Assembly: GCF_000419765.1 (NCBI RefSeq)
Contig: NZ_ATTQ01000001.1
Span: 401,303-465,302 of the forward strand
Reading direction: 5' to 3'
From: Rhizobium mongolense USDA 1844
GTDB taxonomy: Bacteria > Pseudomonadota > Alphaproteobacteria > Rhizobiales > Rhizobiaceae
Length of the DNA: 64,000 nucleotides
Below the pieces are notes generated by a model. It was not told where the DNA came from. It was given only the letters and a program-made list of their open reading frames with translations, and did not search any database. This document shows, one piece after another, positions 44,872 through 52,749 of this stretch (the stretch's first letter is position 1; each line of letters opens with the position of its first letter). A program made the translations under genes and the position numbers.

Positions 44872-45165
44872 GGATGATCTTTCATGCTAGACCGTGCTAA
44901 CGGTTTGACCGCTATAGGTTTCAATGCTCCTGATAAATTCGAATGATGGAGCAAGTGCCCCAAGGTTCAAGATTTCAACGGCGCTGCTGTGTTTCTCAAG
45001 ACCGCAACTTCCATCATGGCGTTTTGAAGCGTGACAAAACCATGTACGAGCGACTTGAGCGACCGCACAGTATGCTGAGCCTTGAGGCATGTGCGTAAAG
45101 AGACTGCCTGAGACTTCAGGCCCAGACGGCCCCATTGTACGATTGCGGACCTATGAAGTTTATCG
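44872..45165. other. Intergenic region before the sigma-factor promoter
   Basis: This is the divergent gap between the sorbosone dehydrogenase-like gene and the ECF sigma gene. It contains a small inverted repeat CCTGA-GACT-TCAGG but no gene and no clear terminator. The promoter of the dehydrogenase gene should lie here; I cannot place it. Confidence 0.4.
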
Positions 45166-45190
45166 GGAACCCACCGAGTGCGAGGGCATT
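45166..45190 (+). promoter_or_regulatory. EcfG-like promoter GGAAC-N16-CATT
   Basis: GGAAC at 45166-45170 is followed by 16 bases and CATT (45187-45190). The general-stress EcfG consensus is GGAAC-N16/17-CGTT, so this differs by one base. It lies 25 bases before the start codon of the ECF sigma gene, suggesting autoregulation or control by the main EcfG. Confidence 0.55.
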
Positions 45191-45215
45191 AATTCCTCCG
45201 TAGAAGGAGGACGCC

Positions 45216-45746
45216 ATGCCAACAGTCTCCGTTGCACAGCCTTGCAGCGCTCAGGCAGAAATTGTCTCGCTTCTTCCAGCTCTCAAAGCCTTTGCGAGGC
45301 GTTTCGAGCGGGTTGAAAGCGACGCCGACGATCTCGTTCAAGAGACGGTCTCCAAGGCGCTTTGTCATATCGAGCAGTTCCACAACGGCACGAGCCTGAA
45401 ATCCTGGCTCTTTACGATCATGCGCAATACGTATTGCAGCAGCTACAAACGCCGCAAGCGCGAACCGGTCGGTTGCGTCGGCGACCTGACCGACCGTCAG
45501 ATACCGGTCAAATCGACGCAGGAATGGTCGCTGAGAGCCCTGGACGTGCAGGCAGCGATCGACAAGCTCGGAGCATCGCACCGCCATGCACTGCTGCTGG
45601 TGGTGAACGGAACAAGCTACGAAGAAGCGGCTGCGATCTGCGACTGCCAAGTCGGCACCATCAAGAGCCGGGTGAGCCGCGCTCGCAACCATCTTCTGGA
45701 AATGCTCGGCGAGACGCAATCTTCCGAAGCAGCCTCGTTACACTAG
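45216..45746 (+). CDS. ECF-family RNA polymerase sigma factor (EcfG-like)
   Basis: 176 aa. The sigma-2 region (about 18-82) includes DADDLVQETVSKAL and SLKSWLFTIMRN. The sigma-4 region (about 108-162) ends in the HTH YEEAAAICDCQVGTIKSRVS. These features match the alphaproteobacterial EcfG/ECF15-26 type. GAAGGAGG precedes the ATG. No anti-sigma NepR or PhyR is adjacent, so it is probably a secondary EcfG paralogue. The next gene, 15 bases on, encodes a DUF2934 protein. Confidence 0.88.
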   Translation: MPTVSVAQPCSAQAEIVSLLPALKAFARRFERVESDADDLVQETVSKALCHIEQFHNGTSLKSWLFTIMRNTYCSSYKRRKREPVGCVGDLTDRQIPVKSTQEWSLRALDVQAAIDKLGASHRHALLLVVNGTSYEEAAAICDCQVGTIKSRVSRARNHLLEMLGETQSSEAASLH

Positions 45747-45761
45747 CAGAGGTGCGCAGCA

Positions 45762-46004
45762 ATGAGCCGCCACGACAGGAACGAATGGATCGCCAAGAGG
45801 GCCTATGCACTTTGGGAAGCGTCCGGGCGCCAACATGGCCGCGATGGCGAGCACTGGGCACAGGCTGTGCGGGAGCGAGACGAGCTGGAGCGCACGCAGG
45901 CTTCGGCCGACGGGCGCGAGGTGCTGGTCCGGTTCAGACCAAGACCACCGGCCGCCACGTTGCCGAAACCCATCGGGCACCCGCCGGCGATAGCGAGCGG
46001 CTGA
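45762..46004 (+). CDS. DUF2934 protein
   Basis: 80 aa. The N-terminal ~35 residues (WIAKRAYALWEASGRQHGRD) are the DUF2934 signature, a short helix motif of unknown function common in rhizobia. The C-terminus is proline/arginine-rich and probably disordered. It is directly downstream of the ECF sigma gene and likely co-transcribed. A second DUF2934 gene lies at 50283, on the other side of the oxidoreductase operon. Confidence 0.82.
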   Translation: MSRHDRNEWIAKRAYALWEASGRQHGRDGEHWAQAVRERDELERTQASADGREVLVRFRPRPPAATLPKPIGHPPAIASG

Positions 46005-46067
46005 AGGATGCTTCATGCAGTCCTGCGGTCTGCACCCCTTGCGATGAGACGCCGGCTAAGGTTCTTA

Positions 46068-48311
46068 TCAACCGAGACCGGTCGCTTCCTTCACCCTGTT
46101 GCGCGATAGCGGCAGATCGACCAGCCGCTTTCCCGTCGCATCGCGGATTGCGTTGGCGAGTGCCGCACAGGTCGGCCCCTGCGCCGCCTCGCCTGTGCCG
46201 AGGAAGGGCTGACCGGGCCGATCGAGAATATGCACTTCGACGCTTTCTGGAACGCTCCTAAAGCGCAGTATCGGATAGCTCGACCAATCAGTGCTGGTAA
46301 TGCGGGTGCGATCGAAGGTGACGGCTTCATAGAGCGTCCAACTGATCGATTGCAGGATGCCGCCCTCCGTCTGGTTGCCGATCCCGTCGGGATTGACGGC
46401 CTGACCGGCATCGATGGCGGCAACGGCGCGCAGCACCTGCACACGGCCGGTCTCGCGCTCGACCTTCGCTTCCAGTGCGACCGCCAGATAGGCGGCCCGG
46501 TTCTTGTAACGCGCAAAAGCAAAGCCGCGACCGTGACCGGAAGGCACTTCGCCCCTCCCCCAGCCGAATTTGTCGGCCGCGAGCTTCACGACGTCGCTGG
46601 CGCGATCATCTTCCAGATGACGCAGGCGGAATTCGACAGGATCGGCTTTGGCGGCAATAGCCAGCTCGTCCATGGTGCTTTCGATCGAGAAGACATTGGC
46701 ATAAGCGCCAAGGCCGCGCAGCGCCGAAACCCGTAGCGGCATGTCGGGCAGGAAATGCCACAGCACCCGGCGGTTCGGGATCGCATAGAGAGGATCGGCA
46801 TTCCGATCGCCGCTGCCATTGGGACTGATGCTGAGTTTCGGCGGTTCTAAGGGCGTCGGCTGTTCCTTGGCGCGGCCGGCAAGCAGCGAGCCGGCATTGC
46901 CGGGGCGCGTGCTATGGGTATTGCTCCACACATCATAGGTCCAGTTGTCGATCCTGCCGCTTGCATCAAGAGATGCCCGGACCTTAGACACCATGCCAGG
47001 CCCGTAAGGTTCCCACATATGCTCCTGTTCGCGCATCCACTGGACACGCACAGGGCGGCCGGGAATTTTCATGGCGATGAGTGCTGCGTCGGCAGCTGCG
47101 TCGTCAGCACCGTTGTGCCCGTAGCAGCCGGACCCTTCCATGTGGATGACACGCACCTTCTCCTCCGGCATCGCCAGCATCTGGGCAATCGCACCCCGAT
47201 CGGGGAAAACCCCCTGCGTGTGCGACCAGATATCAAGGCTGCCGTCGGCCTTCAGAAGCGCGACCGCACAGGAAGGACCGATCGAACCGTGCATCTGGTA
47301 GGGACGCGTGAAGGTTGCCTCGTAGATCGCGCCGTTCGGGAAGCTCGGATGGCCGGATTCGGCCACCGTGCCGACATCCTTTTCCAGACCGGCGAGAGCG
47401 GCGGCCAGATCGGTCTGTTCCGGAAGCGTTGCAGGTTCGTCCCACTTCGCTGCTTTTTCGACGGCGCGCATGGCCTTGATCGCCTGCCATTCTTTCTCCG
47501 CCACGACGGCAAGGAAACTGCCGTCGCGGATGACCGAGATGACGCCAGCCATGGCGGCGGCCGCCGTGGCATCGATGTCTTTCAATGTTGCACCATAGCT
47601 CGGCGGACGGATTACGCGTGCGTGCACCATTCCGTCGAGGCGCAGGTCCTGCACATAGGCTGCAGCACCGGTGACCTTGCCCGGGATGTCGATGCGCTGC
47701 ACATCACGGCCGATGATGCTCAGCGCATCGGGCTGTTTCAGTTTCGATTGCGGCTGGGCTTCGACGTGCAGGAACTGGCCCGACACCAGCTCGCCATAGG
47801 TCGCCGATCTGCCGTCCGGCCCGGAGACGCTTTTCTTTTTCGCTCTCAGCTGGTCTGGGGGCAGGTTAAGACGGCGCGCTGCCTCGGCGATCAGCAGCTC
47901 GCGAACCTGCGCGGCTGCGTTGCGGATGGCAGTACCGCTGTTCTGCATCGACTGGCTGCCTGCCGTAAACCCTTCGTCGGGCGTGCGCCCCGTGTCGGCC
48001 GTCACGAGCGCGATCTCTGAGGGATCGACGTCCAGTTCCTCTGCGGCGACCTGGATGAGGGCCGTGCCGATCCCCTGTCCAAGCTCCACCTTGCCGGTAA
48101 ACACGGTGATCTTGCCTTCAGAATCGATCCTTATCCAGCTATCGAGATAGCGGTCGTCATCCAGGCTACCCGGCAACTTCGGTTTTTCGGGCGCCGCAGT
48201 CGGTATCTCTTGGGCCAGCGCACGGATCGTGGAAAAGCTGACGATGAGAGCGCCGGTACCGGCAAGCAGGCCGCGCCGGCTCATTTCATGTTGGGTGAGA
48301 ATATCCATCAT
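46068..48311 (-). CDS. Molybdopterin-binding subunit of a periplasmic aldehyde/isoquinoline oxidoreductase (IorB-like)
   Basis: 747 aa. It has a twin-arginine signal (SRRGLLAGTGALIVSF), so it is exported folded with cofactor. The body is the xanthine dehydrogenase-family large subunit: LGQGIGTALIQVAAEELDVD, GSGCYGHNGADDAAADAALI and LDRPGQPFLGTGEAAQGP, the last carrying the Glu position typical of the active site. It would hydroxylate aldehydes or N-heterocycles using MoCo-cytosine dinucleotide. It is the last of three genes (ATGA overlaps), with the 2Fe-2S subunit and a triheme cytochrome c upstream. Confidence 0.92.
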   Translation of the reverse strand: MMDILTQHEMSRRGLLAGTGALIVSFSTIRALAQEIPTAAPEKPKLPGSLDDDRYLDSWIRIDSEGKITVFTGKVELGQGIGTALIQVAAEELDVDPSEIALVTADTGRTPDEGFTAGSQSMQNSGTAIRNAAAQVRELLIAEAARRLNLPPDQLRAKKKSVSGPDGRSATYGELVSGQFLHVEAQPQSKLKQPDALSIIGRDVQRIDIPGKVTGAAAYVQDLRLDGMVHARVIRPPSYGATLKDIDATAAAAMAGVISVIRDGSFLAVVAEKEWQAIKAMRAVEKAAKWDEPATLPEQTDLAAALAGLEKDVGTVAESGHPSFPNGAIYEATFTRPYQMHGSIGPSCAVALLKADGSLDIWSHTQGVFPDRGAIAQMLAMPEEKVRVIHMEGSGCYGHNGADDAAADAALIAMKIPGRPVRVQWMREQEHMWEPYGPGMVSKVRASLDASGRIDNWTYDVWSNTHSTRPGNAGSLLAGRAKEQPTPLEPPKLSISPNGSGDRNADPLYAIPNRRVLWHFLPDMPLRVSALRGLGAYANVFSIESTMDELAIAAKADPVEFRLRHLEDDRASDVVKLAADKFGWGRGEVPSGHGRGFAFARYKNRAAYLAVALEAKVERETGRVQVLRAVAAIDAGQAVNPDGIGNQTEGGILQSISWTLYEAVTFDRTRITSTDWSSYPILRFRSVPESVEVHILDRPGQPFLGTGEAAQGPTCAALANAIRDATGKRLVDLPLSRNRVKEATGLG

Positions 48312-48802
48312 CCGGCACTCCTTTTGGCGACCGGAAGCCCCGCAGCTTCCATCAGTTCACTCGCGCGCCTGATGGCGGCAAGGATGCGCATATGTGTGCC
48401 GCAGCGACAGAGATTGGTCCGCAACGCCGATCGGATTTCCTCGTCAGTCGGCGTGGCATTCTGCTTCAGAAGCGCTGCTGCGCTCATCATCATGCCGGGA
48501 ATGCAGTAGCCGCATTGCGCCGCCTGTTTCTCGATGAAGGCCGCCTGCAGCGGTCCGGGCTTTTCAGCTGTTCCAAGCCCTTCCACGGTCACGATTTCCT
48601 TGCCTTCGACGACGATGAGCGGCGTCACGCACGAAAGCACCGCCTGGCCGTCGACCATGACGGTGCAGGCGCCGCATTGGCCAAGGCCGCAGCCAAATTT
48701 TGCGGCGTTGAGATTAAGATCGTTGCGAAGCACGTAAAGCAGTGGCGTGTCGGGCTCGCTGGCGACCTCGTGGGTGTGTCCGTTGACGTTGAGCGTTGTC
48801 AT
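48308..48802 (-). CDS. (2Fe-2S)-binding subunit of the IorAB-like oxidoreductase
   Basis: 164 aa. It has a plant-type ferredoxin cluster (Cys38, Cys43, Cys46, Cys58) and a second helical 2Fe-2S domain (Cys97, Cys100, Cys132, Cys134, in CGYC and CRCGTH), as in IorA/CoxS. It has no signal peptide, so it is probably co-exported with the Tat-targeted large subunit. It relays electrons from the molybdenum site to the cytochrome. It overlaps both neighbours by four bases. Confidence 0.93.
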   Translation of the reverse strand: MTTLNVNGHTHEVASEPDTPLLYVLRNDLNLNAAKFGCGLGQCGACTVMVDGQAVLSCVTPLIVVEGKEIVTVEGLGTAEKPGPLQAAFIEKQAAQCGYCIPGMMMSAAALLKQNATPTDEEIRSALRTNLCRCGTHMRILAAIRRASELMEAAGLPVAKRSAG

Positions 48803-50196
48803 CTCGGCTCCTTCGCGCCGACATTGAACGGCGCTCGTTCAATTCCTTCCGAGGGGCGGACGGCGACAAAATATTCACCGGACCGTGTGCGGTTGACGCG
48901 TTGCAGCAGATCGGGCCAAGGATCGCCCGTCGTAAAGCGCCGGCGCATGAAATCGAGCAGATCGGCGATCTGCTGGTCGTTCAACGCCCCGGCAAAGCCG
49001 GGCATCACGGCGCTTGGCTCACCGTCGGCCGGTGGCAGGCCGAAAAGCACGACATTGACGATGTTTTGCGGATTGGGCGCGTTGACGGCGGTGCTGAGAT
49101 TGAAATTCAGTCCTCCAAACGGCGCGGCGCGGCCGGACTCATGACAGGTCGCACAAGCCGCGCCATAGATGGCTGCACCCGGATGAGAGGCAAGTTCGGC
49201 CGACGCCTTGGTCTCGTCAATCGCCGCCGTCACCACGCCATCTTGCGCCGGAACGAACTGCTTCTTCAGCTCTTCGCCCCTTTGAACGCGTTCGCCAGAC
49301 GGTTCGCCCATGATCGAGGCGACATAGGCTGCGATTGCATTGATATCGCTGTCGGGAAGCGCACCGAGATTACCGGTGACTTCCGCCATCGGACCACGCG
49401 AGACGCCGTGGAACGCGTGGTAGCCATGACGCAGATAAAACGCGAGCGAACCCTTGTCCCATGGGATCGGTGAGGGGCTTTGCGCATTAATCGCATAAGC
49501 CTGCCAGCCTTCCGCCTCGCCGCCGCCGAAATGCCTGCCGCGCGCCTCGGCACCAAAGGCGTTGCGAGGCGTGTGGCAAGCGCCGCAGTGGCCGAGGCCT
49601 TCGGTAAGATAGGCACCGCGGTTCCATTCCTCGCTTTTCTGCGGATCGGGCGCGAAATCGCCCTTGTCGAAGAAGACCAGTTTCCAGGCGGCAAGGATCG
49701 GGCGGACATGGAGCAGGTACGGCAGCTCGTTTTTGGGTGCCATCGCCTTGATGGGCGTGCGCGTCATCAAGAACGCATAGAGTGCCTTGTTGTCCTCGTC
49801 GGTGACGCGGGTAAAATGATCATAGGGAAATGCCGGATAAAGATGATCGCCCTTTCGATCCACTCCTTCGCGCATGGCGCGCTGGAAGGCAGCCTCGCTC
49901 CAGCGTCCGATACCGGTGTCATCGTCCGGCGTAATGTTCGTCGAATAAATGATCCCGAAAGGCGTCGGCAGTTTAAGCCCCCCGGAAAAAGCTTCCTTTC
50001 CCGGGACTGTATGACAGGCGATACAGTTTCCGACCGCCGCGAGGCTGGCTCCCTTGGCGACCAGTGCGTTATCGAAGCGCATGGTCTCTGAAGGGTTTTG
50101 CGGCTTGATTTCGGGGCGCCAGGCAAGAAAAAAGAATGCGAGACCGAAAACGATGAAGAGGGTAAGGATCGTCGACAGCAGTCTGATGGCTCGCAT
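48799..50196 (-). CDS. Triheme membrane-anchored cytochrome c
   Basis: 465 aa. An N-terminal anchor (about residues 5-25) is followed by three c-type domains with heme motifs CIACH (58-62), CGACH (204-208) and CATCH (348-352). This is the architecture of the cytochrome subunit of membrane alcohol/aldehyde dehydrogenases. It takes electrons from the Mo/2Fe-2S pair and passes them to the quinone pool or oxidases. The start at 50196 is the one that begins the anchor helix, with GGGAGGGTC upstream. It is the first gene of the operon. Confidence 0.9.
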   Translation of the reverse strand: MRAIRLLSTILTLFIVFGLAFFFLAWRPEIKPQNPSETMRFDNALVAKGASLAAVGNCIACHTVPGKEAFSGGLKLPTPFGIIYSTNITPDDDTGIGRWSEAAFQRAMREGVDRKGDHLYPAFPYDHFTRVTDEDNKALYAFLMTRTPIKAMAPKNELPYLLHVRPILAAWKLVFFDKGDFAPDPQKSEEWNRGAYLTEGLGHCGACHTPRNAFGAEARGRHFGGGEAEGWQAYAINAQSPSPIPWDKGSLAFYLRHGYHAFHGVSRGPMAEVTGNLGALPDSDINAIAAYVASIMGEPSGERVQRGEELKKQFVPAQDGVVTAAIDETKASAELASHPGAAIYGAACATCHESGRAAPFGGLNFNLSTAVNAPNPQNIVNVVLFGLPPADGEPSAVMPGFAGALNDQQIADLLDFMRRRFTTGDPWPDLLQRVNRTRSGEYFVAVRPSEGIERAPFNVGAKEPR

Positions 50197-50282
50197 TGCC
50201 GATATGACCCTCCCGGGAGTGCAAACCGAACTGCACAAAACGCAAGGAGCAGGAATTTGTTCCCGAAATAGGTGCTGAATCT

Positions 50283-50537
50283 CTAGCGTTTGGCGATCGT
50301 GGCGCGCTCTTGAATGATCTGAGCCCGGTGATTGTCGCCGGCGCGCATAAGACGTCCGGTGGCGCGCAGCATCTCGATCAGGTCAGTTCCATCGATGGAC
50401 GCCTTGGTCGTTTGCAGCTGTTCGAACTCGGCCGCCGCCTGCTGCCAGTTTTCGGTCTCGCGCCCGCAGGGGCGTCCCTCCGCCTCCCATATGGCGTATG
50501 CGCGCTGGCTGATCCAATCTTCCTTGTTGTAAACCAT
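50283..50537 (-). CDS. DUF2934 protein
   Basis: 84 aa. Residues about 5-40 (WISQRAYAIWEAEGRPCGRE) are the DUF2934 signature, close to the copy at 45762. The C-terminus differs (EMLRATGRLMRAGDNHR). ATG at 50537 follows TTGGAG; an upstream in-frame TTG overlaps that site. It is 86 bases upstream of the cytochrome gene on the same strand. No biochemical function is known. Confidence 0.82.
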   Translation of the reverse strand: MVYNKEDWISQRAYAIWEAEGRPCGRETENWQQAAAEFEQLQTTKASIDGTDLIEMLRATGRLMRAGDNHRAQIIQERATIAKR

Positions 50538-50691
50538 GACACCCAACTCCAATGGAGAAAATATTCGTCTGGAGGTTGCCAGATTTCGCTTACGGAGTTG
50601 TTACTCCGCCTCAGACCGGAAGCGCGATTTGCGCGGTATTGCGCCGGAAACAGCAGTGCCGCTCAGATACTGGTGTTGCCGAGCAACTGCC

Positions 50692-51090
50692 TCAATCGGT
50701 CCGCTCGGCGAGCTCGATGAGGATGCCGTCGGGATCGCGCAGAAAAGCAACCTTGTGCAGAACCTCGGAGTTGTAAGCAAGACGCGGGCGCTCCTTGACT
50801 TCAACTCCGGCCGCTTCGAGCTTTGCGAAGGTTTCAGCGACGCTGCCGAACAGGAACGTGAGATGGCGCAGACCGGCGGCACCCTCGGGTATGTCGGTTG
50901 CGCGCACCGCCCCGCTTGCAGGCGCGAAGACCTCCAGCATGCCACCGCCGGCATCGAGAAAAGCAACGTGCGAGCCGTCCGGCATCGTCTTGCGCAGATG
51001 CAGCCGAAGGCCGAGGAGGCCGCAATAAAAGGCGACGGCACGGTCCATATCGCTTACCGTCATGCCGATATGTTCAAAGGATTTCAGCAT
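50692..51090 (-). CDS. VOC-family (glyoxalase I-like) metalloprotein
   Basis: 132 aa, two beta-alpha-beta3 modules. The likely metal ligands are His7 (EHIGMTVSD), Glu53 (MLEVF), His76 (LRHLTF) and Glu126 (LIELAE), matching the glyoxalase/dioxygenase superfamily pattern. FYCGLLGLRL is the usual first-helix motif. It may be a lactoylglutathione lyase or another isomerase; residues for glutathione cannot be judged here. It is divergent from the ThuA-like gene. Confidence 0.85.
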   Translation of the reverse strand: MLKSFEHIGMTVSDMDRAVAFYCGLLGLRLHLRKTMPDGSHVAFLDAGGGMLEVFAPASGAVRATDIPEGAAGLRHLTFLFGSVAETFAKLEAAGVEVKERPRLAYNSEVLHKVAFLRDPDGILIELAERTD

Positions 51091-51265
51091 TCAGAATTCC
51101 TCCCACAGATAATGCTCGAGCTGACTGCGGTCCCTTGCCGCCGTCAAGACTAAATCGTGTGATGGCAATCGAAGCGACCTGGCTTGCGGTCGATGAAATC
51201 GGGCGCTATCTGGTTGGAAAAGCCACGACGTCACGACCTAACCATCGAAAGCCGGGAGGCAGGGC

Positions 51266-51910
51266 ATGCGCAAAGCGATCATCGTTTGGGGCGGCTGGCA
51301 GGGCCACGAACCGGAAGCATGCGCAAGCATCGTCGGCGAACTTTTGCGGGAAGACGGCTTCTCAGTTGAAATTACCCGCGATCTCGACATCTTCGGCTCG
51401 CCGGTGATTGCCAATGCCGATCTGCTTGTTCCGATCATCACCGGGGAGCAGTTGGAAAAGGTGCATGCGAATGCGCTGGTCATGGCTGTTCGTGACGGCC
51501 TTGGCCTCGGCGGTCATCATGGCGCGCTGGCGACATCCTTCAAGGAGAGTGCGCCGTTCCACTATGTTTCGGGCGTCACCTGGGTTTCTCATCCGGGCAA
51601 CATCATCGACTTCCGCGTGAATGTGAGCCGACAAAACGATCCGCTGATGCAGGGCATTCCGGACTTCGACTATCACTCGGAGCAGTATTACCTGCACTAC
51701 GATCCATCCGTTGAGATTCTGGCGACCACCACGTTCACCGGCGAATATGACGAGGCCGCCCGCAATGTCGTAATGCCGGTGGTCTTCAAACGCCACTTTG
51801 GTGCGGGCCGCGTCTTTTATTCGGCACTCGGCCATGTCGCAGCCGAATTCGACCATCCTTACATGCGTCTCATTCTTCGCCGCGGCCTTGCCTGGGCTGC
51901 GCGCCGGTAG
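51266..51910 (+). CDS. ThuA-like domain protein
   Basis: 214 aa, full length for the ThuA family (class I glutamine amidotransferase-like fold). Recognisable segments are IIVWGGWQGHEPE at the N-terminus, GLGGHHGALATSF around residue 78, PDFDYHSEQYYLHY around 131, and GAGRVFYSALGHVAAEF near the end. ThuA proteins take part in disaccharide metabolism (trehalose, maltose) with a ThuB dehydrogenase, but neither ThuB nor a transporter adjoins. Shine-Dalgarno GGGAGG precedes the ATG. Confidence 0.88.
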   Translation: MRKAIIVWGGWQGHEPEACASIVGELLREDGFSVEITRDLDIFGSPVIANADLLVPIITGEQLEKVHANALVMAVRDGLGLGGHHGALATSFKESAPFHYVSGVTWVSHPGNIIDFRVNVSRQNDPLMQGIPDFDYHSEQYYLHYDPSVEILATTTFTGEYDEAARNVVMPVVFKRHFGAGRVFYSALGHVAAEFDHPYMRLILRRGLAWAARR

Positions 51911-51939
51911 ACCCCGATGCAGTCCGGCGCGCGCAACGG

Positions 51940-52575
51940 TCAGTTCTGAATGATGTGCTGCCTCACCAGTCGCTTGAGCTCTTCTGCGTCCTGGCGCTGA
52001 ATGGCGTCGATCATCAGGTGATGTTCGCGGCCGGACTGTTCGATGCGGGCGCGCGTGCGCCATTGAGCGACGGGTGCCGAGGAGGTTCGCTGGCGAATTT
52101 CCGCAATAAGGTCGACAAGCTCCTGATTGCCGCCAAGGACCAGAAGTTGCCTGTGAAAGGCGAGGTTGGCTTCGTAAAGCTCCAGCATCGTACCATCAAG
52201 GACCATCCGGTCGAAATGGACCGCCAGCTTCCGCAGGGTATCGAGATCGTCAGCAGACGCATTCTTAACGATCGTGCCGGCAACCGCCGTCTCGAGAATG
52301 ATACGGATTTCGCTTACCTCCCTGGCGCGGCGGCCGTCGGGCTCGTAGACGTGGTAGCCGCGATTGGGCACGTGCTCGACCAGCCGCTTCTGCGCAAGGC
52401 GATCGAGCGCTCGGCGGACTTCCGGCCGCGTGCATTTGTAGCGTCGCTCGAGATCGATCTGCTTGAGCCAGGTGCCGGGAAGAAGCACGCCCGCCAGAAT
52501 ATCCTGGAGGACAAGATCGGTTACGTCTTTCGAATTTTCGATCTCCGGCGTCGGCCCCATCATAACGTCTGCCAT
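51940..52575 (-). CDS. GntR family regulator (FCD)
   Basis: 211 aa. The winged helix is at about residues 18-82 (LERRYKCTRPEVRRALDRLA). The FCD domain (about 88-210) has the metal-type histidines (LAFHRQLL, EHHLMIDAI). It is divergent from the M20-M28-ABC operon, with a 30-bp near-perfect palindrome in the shared 174-bp gap. It is therefore the probable repressor of that operon, with a small organic acid as inducer. Confidence 0.9.
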   Translation of the reverse strand: MADVMMGPTPEIENSKDVTDLVLQDILAGVLLPGTWLKQIDLERRYKCTRPEVRRALDRLAQKRLVEHVPNRGYHVYEPDGRRAREVSEIRIILETAVAGTIVKNASADDLDTLRKLAVHFDRMVLDGTMLELYEANLAFHRQLLVLGGNQELVDLIAEIRQRTSSAPVAQWRTRARIEQSGREHHLMIDAIQRQDAEELKRLVRQHIIQN

Positions 52576-52691
52576 TCAAGACTCCCTTTTTCGAAACGGA
52601 TATCACGGCACCTTCGGTTTCTGTAGGCAGCCAGACAATTTCGACCCTGTTCAAATTTTATTCATGCCCACGGATTGCGCAAAAACCTTTT

Positions 52692-52721
52692 GTATCCTAA
52701 ATTGGCGCCAATTTTGGATAC
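52692..52721. promoter_or_regulatory. 30-bp near-perfect palindrome (GTATCC...GGATAC)
   Basis: The left half, GTATCCTAAATTGGC, and the right half, GCCAATTTTGGATAC, are reverse complements at 14 of 15 positions. It lies 28 bases before the start of the M20 gene and in front of the divergent GntR gene. It is an obvious operator candidate for that regulator. Confidence 0.75.
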
Positions 52722-52749
52722 TAAGCGAAAAGAAGCCGTTTTGAAAGCC

